DNA of 12,006 nucleotides from Sediminibacterium sp. (lineage in GTDB: Bacteria > Bacteroidota > Bacteroidia > Chitinophagales > Chitinophagaceae), in NCBI GenBank assembly GCA_023256555.1, contig JALRFB010000011.1:1-12006 (forward strand), in the 5' to 3' direction. The stretch's first letter is position 1. The number at the start of each line of letters is the position of its first letter. Below are positions 6,691-12,006 of the stretch, one piece after another. Made by a program: the position numbers and the translations under genes. Below the pieces are notes generated by a model. It was not told where the DNA came from and did no database searches. It saw nothing but the letters and a program-made list of their open reading frames with translations.

Positions 6691-9510
6691 ATGAAAAACA
6701 ATTTAAAGGTTATTTTATCTCTTATTATAGTAACAACAGTTGCTTGTAATTTTTCAAAATCAGGTACTCAAAAACCTGATGAAAATAGATTTACTCCTGT
6801 TGTGTTAACTGCTGAGGGTGATTTTGATGAACCTATGACTTTTGAAGTTTTAAAAGATGGAAAAGTATTTGTGAGTGAGAGAAAAGGAACTTTAAAAATG
6901 TTTGACCCTATTACTAAAATGGTTTCAGTGGTAGGTACCATTTCTGTAAACACAAAATACACCAGTGCTGAAGGGGTTGTAAGTGAGGCAGAAGAAGGGT
7001 TTATGGGTTTCACGGTAGATCCTAATTTTGAAAAAAATCATTTTGCCTATTTGTATTATGCCCATCCAACTGAACCAAAGCATATCTTAACCAGATGGGA
7101 AATTGTCAATGATAAATTAGTAGCGGGTACTGAAAAAGTAATGTTAGAAATCCCTACACAAAGAGAAGTTTGTTGTCATACGGGTGGGGGTATGACTTGG
7201 GATGCTAAGGGCAATTTGTTTTTAACAGTAGGAAACAATACTGGTAATGTGGCTGACAAATCACAAACAGATGAACGTCCTGGTAGAAGTAGTTGGGATG
7301 ATCAAAGAGGTTCAGGAAATACCAACGATTTAAGAGGTAAGATTTTAAGAATACATCCTGAAGCAGACGGTACTTACACTATCCCGGAAGGGAATTTATT
7401 TCCTAAGGGTACTGCAAAAACTAGGGGTGAGATTTATACAATGGGCCATAGAAACGCATGGAGACCTTCAGTTGATTCCAAGACTGGATTTTTATACTGG
7501 GGTGAAGTGGGACCAGATGCTGGAGAAGATACCAAGTCTACTAAAAGAGGGATGGATGAATTGAACCAAGCGAAGAAGCCAGGATTTTTTGGATGGCCTT
7601 ATTTTATTGGAGAGAACAGAGGATATCCTTATTATGATTATGTAACCAATGTGCTACATGAAGAGAATAATCCTGCTAAGCCAATTAATAAATCCGTGAA
7701 TAATACGGGTTTAACAGAATTGCCTCCAGCACAACCTGCATTTATATCTTATCCTTATGGTGTTTCTGAGAAATTCCCTGAAGTGGGAACAGGTTCAAGA
7801 TGTGCGGTGGGTGGACCAGTGTATCGACAATCAGATTTTAAAAATGCTAAAAGGCCTTTTCCAGCATATTATGAAGGTAAATGGTTGGCAGCAGATTTAT
7901 CCAGAGGTTGGATTATGAGTATCGCAATGGATGAGAATGGGAATTATAAATCCATGGAGCGTTTCTTGCCATCTTATATTCCTATTGAACCAATTGATAT
8001 CAAATTTGGTCCTGAAGGGGATTTATATGTTTTGGAATATGGAAGTAACTGGTTTAGAAAAAGTGATAATGCTAAATTAGTAAGAATAGAATACAATAGT
8101 GGAAATAGATCTCCTGTTGTAAAAGCAAAAGCAAGTACTAATGGTGGTGCATTACCATTTAAAGTACAATTATCATCAGAGGGTACAAAAGATTTTGATG
8201 GTGATGAATTAAAATATGAGTGGGTGGTTAGTCCAGAAAAAGGAGGCAAGGCTCAAACATTTAATGACGCCAATCCATCAGTGACTTTAACTCAAGCGGG
8301 AACTTATAAAGCAACTTTAACAGTCACTGATCCTAAAGGAGAAAAGAATAGTCAAACCATTCAATTGATTGCAGGAAATGAACCTCCAACCGTGAATTTG
8401 TCAATCACCGGAAACCAAACTTTCTTCTTCCCTGGAAAGCCAGTTGGATATGCTGTGGAAGTGAATGATAAAGAAGATGGGAAAGCCCCTTCCGAACAAG
8501 TAGCTGTGAGTATCGATTACGCAACTGAGGGTTTGGATTATGCAGAAGTTACACAATCGCAAAGAAGTGTGGATGCAAGTACTAAATATGCGGTGGCTCA
8601 ATATATTATTTCAAAAAGCGATTGTAATAATTGTCATCATTTAGATACCAAATCTATCGGACCAATGTTTGTTGAAATTGCAGATAAGTATAAAGCTAAA
8701 CAAGCATGGGCAGTGGACAGCTTGTCAAAAAAGATTAGAGCAGGTGGAGGTGGTGTCTGGGGTGAAGTAATGATGCCAGCGCACCCTGGAATTAGTTTAA
8801 CAGATGCAAAAACTATTTTGAATTATATTTTAAATAGCAGAGATAAAACCATTAGCACTTTACCTTTAACTGGTTCATATACTCAACAAATTCCAGCAGG
8901 GGACAATGGAATGGGAACTGTAATTGTTAGAGCAGCTTATACAGATAGAGGGGCCACTGGTGCCAATAAATTAACCACCGAAAAAGTGGTGATTTTACAT
9001 AGTCCACATTTGATTCCAAATAAAGCAGATGTTTTGAATAAAACAGAAATCAAAAAAGAATTAATGATGTCTGTTGCAATTAAAGCAGAACCTAAGAATA
9101 ATGGGTACATGGGGTATAAAAAAATTGATATGACTGGTATTAAGCAAATTGGTTTTAATGTGGGAGCAAATCCAAGAGAAGGTTTCACAGGCGGTACCAT
9201 TGAAATAAGAACTGGTAGTGCAACAGGTACATTAATTGGACAAGCAACAGTTGTAGCTGTGGATCCAATGGCTGCAATAATGAGTGCCGCACAAGCAATG
9301 CAAGACAAGGGCGGCAAGAAAGACGCACCCAAAAAACCAAAGAAAGCGTTTTCTTTCGATGATTATTTAGCTTTGATGAATAAGCCAGGAGTGGTAGTTG
9401 ATATTAAAGCAACTACTGGATTACAAGATCTATATTTTGTATTTAAAAATCCAAAAGCGAAGCCATTGGAGCCAATTGTTTCATTAAAGGATATTCAGTT
9501 TAATCAATAA
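6691..9510 (+). CDS. Multidomain lipoprotein: PQQ sugar dehydrogenase-PKD-cytochrome c-CBM6-like
   Basis: A lipoprotein signal peptide ends in TVAC with lipidated C19. Residues about 37-465 form a glucose/sorbosone dehydrogenase beta-propeller (PQQ-dependent family). H163 in CCHTGGGMTWD is the likely catalytic His, and MGHRNAWRP and WGEVGPDAGED are further family motifs. A PKD domain follows (about 474-560, with DFDGDE at 501-506), then an Ig-like linker. A class I cytochrome c domain (about 630-720) has the haem site CNNCH at 645-649 and M694 or M695 as the likely axial Met. The C-terminus (about 815-937) resembles CBM6 (IEIRTG at 837-842 and a late DLYFVF), broken by a Lys-rich segment at 873-885. 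The protein should oxidise a sugar or alcohol outside the cytoplasm and pass electrons through its own haem. It is a one-gene unit ended by a strong terminator. Substrate is unknown. Confidence 0.9.
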   Translation: MKNNLKVILSLIIVTTVACNFSKSGTQKPDENRFTPVVLTAEGDFDEPMTFEVLKDGKVFVSERKGTLKMFDPITKMVSVVGTISVNTKYTSAEGVVSEAEEGFMGFTVDPNFEKNHFAYLYYAHPTEPKHILTRWEIVNDKLVAGTEKVMLEIPTQREVCCHTGGGMTWDAKGNLFLTVGNNTGNVADKSQTDERPGRSSWDDQRGSGNTNDLRGKILRIHPEADGTYTIPEGNLFPKGTAKTRGEIYTMGHRNAWRPSVDSKTGFLYWGEVGPDAGEDTKSTKRGMDELNQAKKPGFFGWPYFIGENRGYPYYDYVTNVLHEENNPAKPINKSVNNTGLTELPPAQPAFISYPYGVSEKFPEVGTGSRCAVGGPVYRQSDFKNAKRPFPAYYEGKWLAADLSRGWIMSIAMDENGNYKSMERFLPSYIPIEPIDIKFGPEGDLYVLEYGSNWFRKSDNAKLVRIEYNSGNRSPVVKAKASTNGGALPFKVQLSSEGTKDFDGDELKYEWVVSPEKGGKAQTFNDANPSVTLTQAGTYKATLTVTDPKGEKNSQTIQLIAGNEPPTVNLSITGNQTFFFPGKPVGYAVEVNDKEDGKAPSEQVAVSIDYATEGLDYAEVTQSQRSVDASTKYAVAQYIISKSDCNNCHHLDTKSIGPMFVEIADKYKAKQAWAVDSLSKKIRAGGGGVWGEVMMPAHPGISLTDAKTILNYILNSRDKTISTLPLTGSYTQQIPAGDNGMGTVIVRAAYTDRGATGANKLTTEKVVILHSPHLIPNKADVLNKTEIKKELMMSVAIKAEPKNNGYMGYKKIDMTGIKQIGFNVGANPREGFTGGTIEIRTGSATGTLIGQATVVAVDPMAAIMSAAQAMQDKGGKKDAPKKPKKAFSFDDYLALMNKPGVVVDIKATTGLQDLYFVFKNPKAKPLEPIVSLKDIQFNQ

Positions 9511-9532
9511 TTTTTTTAGATTTTCATTTTTG

Positions 9533-9566
9533 ATAGGGGGCCGTCAAAGACGGCCCCCTATTTTTT
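9533..9566 (+). terminator. Strong intrinsic terminator after the sugar dehydrogenase gene
   Basis: TAGGGGGCCGTC (9534-9545) and GACGGCCCCCTA (9549-9560) form a perfect stem with an AAA loop; A9533/T9561 adds one more pair. Six T follow (9561-9566). The GC-rich stem stands out in this AT-rich sequence and lies 22 nt past the stop codon. It isolates the dehydrogenase gene from the operon that starts at 9667. Confidence 0.95.
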
Positions 9567-9614
9567 GCCATTTAAACTAAAAACAAACCTTTCTGCACCT
9601 AATGCTGTATTTTT

Positions 9615-9644
9615 TTTGATTATATATTTTTTTTATTAACTTTG
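9615..9644 (+). promoter_or_regulatory. Bacteroidota-type promoter of the regulator/membrane operon
   Basis: TTTG at 9615-9618 (-33 element) and TAACTTTG at 9637-9644 (exact TAnnTTTG -7 element) are 18 bases apart, within the range known for Bacteroidota primary sigma factor promoters. Transcription should start near 9650, giving a leader of about 15 nt before the ATG at 9667. An inverted repeat overlaps the -7 element. Confidence 0.75.
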
Positions 9645-9660
9645 TAATTCAAAGTACTTT
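9639..9660. promoter_or_regulatory. Candidate operator: inverted repeat over the -7 box and start site
   Basis: ACTTTGTAATTCAAAGT (9639-9655) is a perfect 6-bp inverted repeat with a 5-base spacer, and AAAGTACTTT (9651-9660) is an overlapping perfect 10-bp palindrome. Together they run from the -7 element past the expected transcription start, a place where a bound repressor would block initiation. The winged-helix protein encoded at 10305-10607 in the same operon is the obvious candidate ligand. Part of the match comes from the -7 consensus itself. Confidence 0.4.
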
Positions 9661-9666
9661 TAATTT

Positions 9667-10308
9667 ATGAATAGTAAAGAAAATGAGCAATTGGCAGCTA
9701 TCCAAGATATGAGAGATATGATGGAAAAATCAACAAAATTTCTCTCTTTAAGTGGGCTAGCAGGTATTTTAGTAGGAACTATGGCAATGATTGCCGGAGC
9801 TATTGTTTATAGGGTATTAGATATGCCCATAACGCATGTCAATTATCTCGAGTATATTTTGCCTTTTGATGATTATGGCCATTCTAAACAAATTCAATAT
9901 TTAATATTGGACGCAGTAATTGTTTTTGTGTTAGCATTCATAATAGGTGCAATATTCGCAAAGAAAAATGCTGCAAAAAGAGGTTTGTCTATTTGGGACG
10001 CCACTTCTAGAAGATTGTTATACAATATGTTTTTACCAGTATTGTTTGGTGCAGTGTTTATTTTTTCATTAATGTATCATCGACAGTTACAGTTGATATT
10101 ACCTGTAATGTTAACATTTTATGGTCTAGCATTATTCAATGCAAGCAAATATGCATTTGACGAAATTAGAATTTTAGGTTTATTGGATATCCTACTTGGA
10201 TTAGTAGCTTCTTTTTGGGTTGAAGGTGGTTTAATTCTTTGGATGATTGGCTTTGGTATTTTACATATTGTTTATGGTTCTATAATTTATTCTAAATACG
10301 AGAAGTGA
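9667..10308 (+). CDS. Six-TM integral membrane protein of unknown function
   Basis: The 213-residue protein begins with a charged amphipathic helix (about 5-24, with an MRDMMEKSTKF motif) and then has six likely membrane segments at about 26-50, 77-98, 118-137, 141-159, 169-186 and 188-208. Between segments 2 and 3 a basic loop (KKNAAKRG, 99-106) suggests a cytoplasmic side. I recognise it only as a Bacteroidota protein often encoded beside a PF13601-type winged-helix gene; no function is known to me. It is first in a three-gene operon, with its own Bacteroidota-type promoter about 20 nt upstream. Its TGA stop overlaps the GTG start of the regulator gene by 4 bases (GTGA), which suggests translational coupling and possibly equal dosage of the two products. 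It may sense something at the membrane or modulate the regulator; that is inference. Confidence 0.8.
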   Translation: MNSKENEQLAAIQDMRDMMEKSTKFLSLSGLAGILVGTMAMIAGAIVYRVLDMPITHVNYLEYILPFDDYGHSKQIQYLILDAVIVFVLAFIIGAIFAKKNAAKRGLSIWDATSRRLLYNMFLPVLFGAVFIFSLMYHRQLQLILPVMLTFYGLALFNASKYAFDEIRILGLLDILLGLVASFWVEGGLILWMIGFGILHIVYGSIIYSKYEK

Positions 10309-10607
10309 AAAATTTCATAGAATCATTAGATAAGGGTTTTGAAAGTAGGGTAAGGTTGGGCATTATGTCCATTCTTGTGGTCAATGAGTATGTCGATTTC
10401 AATACCTTAAAAGAGCAATTGAATATTTCTGATGGGAATATTGCAAGTCATATTAGTGCCTTAGAAAAGCTTAAATACATAGAAGTTAAGAAGCAATTTA
10501 TAGGCAAAAGACCCAATACTTCTTATAAGGCTACTTCAAAAGGAATTAAAGCATTCAAAAATCATTTAGATACATTAGAAAAATTAATCAAAATTAAATT
10601 CAATTAA
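10305..10607 (+). CDS. Small winged-helix transcriptional regulator (PF13601-like)
   Basis: This 100-residue protein is nearly all DNA-binding domain. After an N-terminal helix (FESRVRLGIMSILV, 12-25), helix 2 is at about 33-40 and the recognition helix at about 44-57 (GNIASHISALEKLK). The wing is at 58-78 (VKKQFIGKRPNTSYKAT), and a C-terminal helix probably serves dimerisation. This matches the winged-helix group PF13601 common in Bacteroidota, often beside membrane protein genes such as creD. The start is GTG at 10305, overlapping the previous stop by 4 bases; there is no later good ATG that keeps the first helix. No metal-binding Cys/His set or ligand domain is visible, so any signal must come through a partner protein. 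It may autoregulate through the inverted repeat at 9639-9660. Confidence 0.88.
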   Translation: MKNFIESLDKGFESRVRLGIMSILVVNEYVDFNTLKEQLNISDGNIASHISALEKLKYIEVKKQFIGKRPNTSYKATSKGIKAFKNHLDTLEKLIKIKFN

Positions 10608-10609
10608 AT

Positions 10610-11716
10610 ATGAACCAGCATTTAATCGAACAAGACACTATAAATTGGGGTAAGAAAAACGAATTATTATGGATTGGAATAGCAATTATTATTGCAGGTT
10701 TTATTGCTAAGATCCCACAATTCCAGGGAGTAAGGGAAGATTTGTTTTACGAGAGAAATGTAAGTTTTATTTTTCTTCCTTTATTTATGATGTATTTTAT
10801 TTGGAAAAATAATCAATCATGGAATCAATTGATCATTCCTGCTATTGGTATTATAATATCTATAGTCTACATTAATTTTTTACCTATAAATGAAAAAAGT
10901 CAGACCAACCAATTGGCATTTTTTCATTTGCCAATTATGACTTGGCTATTATTTGGGTATGTTTATTTAGGTTCAAAGTGGAATGGCTTTATTAATGGAG
11001 TAAAATTGGTAAGATTCACTGGTGATATGTTGGTAATGAATGTAATTATTTTATTGTCAGGCTTTTTATTTGTCGCAATGACTATGGGGTTATTCAAATT
11101 GATTGGCATAGATACTGCCTATATGATGCAGTATTATGTTTTAGTATGGGGATTGCCTGCTATACCAATAATTGCAACTTTTATCATTGAGAATAATCCT
11201 CAAGTGGTTAATAAGATTTCGCCAGTAATTGCCAAGATATTTACACCCATGGTAACATTGATGCTTTTCTTATTTCTTATCGGCATTATTGTAACCGGCA
11301 AGAATCCTTCCAAAGACAGAGAATTCTTATTAATATTTAATGCTTTATTAATAGGGGTTATGGCGCTTATTATTTTCTCATTATCTGAAATGACCAAGAA
11401 GGGAAAACAAGTTTTTCAATTATATACTTTATTAGTGCTCTCATCTATTACAATACTTTTGAACTGTATAGCACTTTATGCAATAGTGTTTAGACTTGTT
11501 GAATATGGATTTTCTGCCAATAGGATTGCAGTAGTGGGTGCTGATCTTTTAATTTTCACTCATTTAATACTAGTGACTAGAAAATTATTTTTATTTTCAA
11601 AATCTTTAGTCAATGTAAGTGATGTTGAAGAAACTGCAGGTAAATTTTTACCAATTTATTTTATTTGGACTGCTTTTGTGGTTTTCTTGATTCCAATATT
11701 GTTTGGATTTCAATAA
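10610..11716 (+). CDS. Polytopic membrane protein, DUF4153-like
   Basis: The 368-residue protein is mostly hydrophobic, with about eleven likely membrane segments (roughly 19-38, 50-65, 74-93, 102-122, 138-167, 171-194, 211-230, 238-260, 268-298, 305-329 and 348-367). The segment RLVEYGFSANRIAVVGADL (about 297-315) resembles a conserved motif of DUF4153-type membrane proteins (eYG-x-x-x-xR before a TM helix). I am only moderately sure of that assignment. It starts 2 nt after the regulator stop and is last in the operon before a strong terminator. In other Bacteroidota the same kind of regulator is linked to CreD, so this protein may fill the matching slot as the regulated envelope or stress-response membrane component. 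No catalytic motif can be seen. Confidence 0.75.
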   Translation: MNQHLIEQDTINWGKKNELLWIGIAIIIAGFIAKIPQFQGVREDLFYERNVSFIFLPLFMMYFIWKNNQSWNQLIIPAIGIIISIVYINFLPINEKSQTNQLAFFHLPIMTWLLFGYVYLGSKWNGFINGVKLVRFTGDMLVMNVIILLSGFLFVAMTMGLFKLIGIDTAYMMQYYVLVWGLPAIPIIATFIIENNPQVVNKISPVIAKIFTPMVTLMLFLFLIGIIVTGKNPSKDREFLLIFNALLIGVMALIIFSLSEMTKKGKQVFQLYTLLVLSSITILLNCIALYAIVFRLVEYGFSANRIAVVGADLLIFTHLILVTRKLFLFSKSLVNVSDVEETAGKFLPIYFIWTAFVVFLIPILFGFQ

Positions 11717-11732
11717 GATTAAATGATAACAG

Positions 11733-11769
11733 AAAAGGCCTCTAAAAATCAATATTTTAGAGGCCTTTT
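11733..11769. terminator. Bidirectional intrinsic terminator
   Basis: AAAAGGCCTCTAAAA (11733-11747) and TTTTAGAGGCCTTTT (11755-11769) form a perfect 15-bp stem with a 7-nt loop, 16 nt past the stop of the polytopic membrane protein gene. The A/T ends give a T run in both directions, so it can also end a minus-strand transcript from the small ORF at 11869-11786. Confidence 0.9.
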
Positions 11770-11785
11770 AATTAGAGCATTATAA

Positions 11786-11869
11786 TTAACTTGCTCCTAA
11801 TAAAATTAATCCAAGTGTTGTCAGGTATATGATGCATACAAAAAGCACTTGTCCTACTTCCTTTTTCAT
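11786..11869 (-). CDS. Possible 27-residue single-TM small protein
   Basis: An ATG-to-TAA frame of 27 codons encodes MKKEVGQ followed by a hydrophobic stretch of about 19 residues (VLFVCIIYLTTLGLILLGA) and a terminal Ser. This is the classic form of a small single-pass membrane protein with a basic N-terminus. It fills the gap between a bidirectional terminator (16 nt past its stop) and the divergent gene at 11926. No Shine-Dalgarno sequence or convincing promoter is visible, though that is normal for the former in this window. A random ORF this short is possible, and there is no homologue I can name. Confidence 0.45.
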   Translation of the reverse strand: MKKEVGQVLFVCIIYLTTLGLILLGAS

Positions 11870-11913
11870 AGTTGAATATTTCAGTAAAAATAAATAATCT
11901 AAATACATTTTGG

Positions 11914-11921
11914 TAACTTTG
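11914..11921 (+). promoter_or_regulatory. -7 promoter element for the gene at 11926
   Basis: TAACTTTG is an exact TAnnTTTG element and identical to the -7 box at 9637. It ends only 4 bases before the ATG, so the transcript would start at or within a few bases of the start codon, with little or no leader. No -33 TTTG is visible at the usual distance. Confidence 0.6.
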
Positions 11922-11925
11922 CACC

Positions 11926-12006
11926 ATGAAAAATTTAAAGGGTAAACTGATTGTATTACTTACAGTTGTTCATTTTAGTGTTATCGCTCAGGATTCAACT
12001 ATTAAG
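11926..12006 (+). CDS. Secreted protein, N-terminal fragment (3' end cut by window edge)
   Basis: Only 27 codons are inside the window. They encode a basic start (MKNLKGK), a hydrophobic core (LIVLLTVVHFSVI) and a type I signal peptidase site A21-Q22, followed by DSTIK. The product is therefore exported to the periplasm, outer membrane or outside. The start is supported by the signal peptide and by the -7 element just upstream. Nothing can be said of the mature protein; an outer-membrane or TonB-related protein is possible because many such proteins start this way, but the visible part does not show it. Confidence 0.7.
   Translation, partial: MKNLKGKLIVLLTVVHFSVIAQDSTIK

Noticed and set aside
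7974..8249. 91-codon minus-strand open frame in the dehydrogenase gene
   Set aside because: It is antisense to the propeller/PKD junction, which is clearly coding on the plus strand; no promoter or family resemblance.
8937..9332. 131-codon open frame on the minus strand within the dehydrogenase gene
   Set aside because: It lies wholly antisense to a well-supported multidomain protein, has no signal or domain I recognise, and its composition is what the opposite strand of that gene would give.
9511..9517. T run right after the dehydrogenase stop codon as a terminator
   Set aside because: No stem precedes it inside or just before the stop; the real terminator is the GC-rich hairpin at 9533-9566.

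Overview
The window is AT-rich bacterial DNA that looks like Bacteroidota, most likely Chitinophagaceae or a near relative (the family level is inferred from protein resemblance only). The signs are: promoter -7 elements of the TAnnTTTG type, almost no Shine-Dalgarno sequences, signal peptides that all end in Ala-Gln, a TonB-dependent receptor, and Bacteroidota-type families (DUF885, DUF2147, PQQ sugar dehydrogenase fused to cytochrome c, PF13601-like winged helix). No stretch over 300 bases lacks a gene; the longest gap (11717-11925) holds a terminator and a possible 27-residue ORF. I see no tRNA, rRNA, CRISPR array, insertion sequence or phage gene.

Layout. (1) 1-2595, plus strand: the 3' end of a TPR protein gene, then after 7 nt a secreted DUF885 peptidase-like protein. 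(2) 2597-6541, minus strand: a probable operon read as TonB-dependent receptor, DUF2147 protein, secreted M24 metallopeptidase. It converges on the DUF885 gene with one base between the stop codons, and each gene seems to carry the other's terminator inside its own last codons. (3) 6542-6690: divergent promoter region. (4) 6691-9510, plus: a large multidomain lipoprotein (PQQ sugar dehydrogenase, PKD, cytochrome c, CBM6-like), closed by a very strong terminator. (5) 9667-11716, plus: a tight three-gene operon of six-TM protein, small winged-helix regulator and polytopic membrane protein, with a clear promoter carrying an inverted repeat and a strong shared terminator. (6) 11786-11869, minus: a possible 27-residue membrane peptide. 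(7) 11926 to the end, plus: the start of a secreted protein gene behind a near-leaderless promoter.

Functionally the window is mostly cell-envelope biology. Two secreted metallopeptidase-type proteins, a TonB receptor and an oxidoreductase lipoprotein suggest scavenging of peptides, sugars or other organic matter outside the cytoplasm. The least characterised unit is the regulator/membrane-protein cassette at 9667-11716. I found no convincing defence system or other wholly new system; the most unusual structures are the reciprocal terminators buried in coding sequence around 2541-2704.
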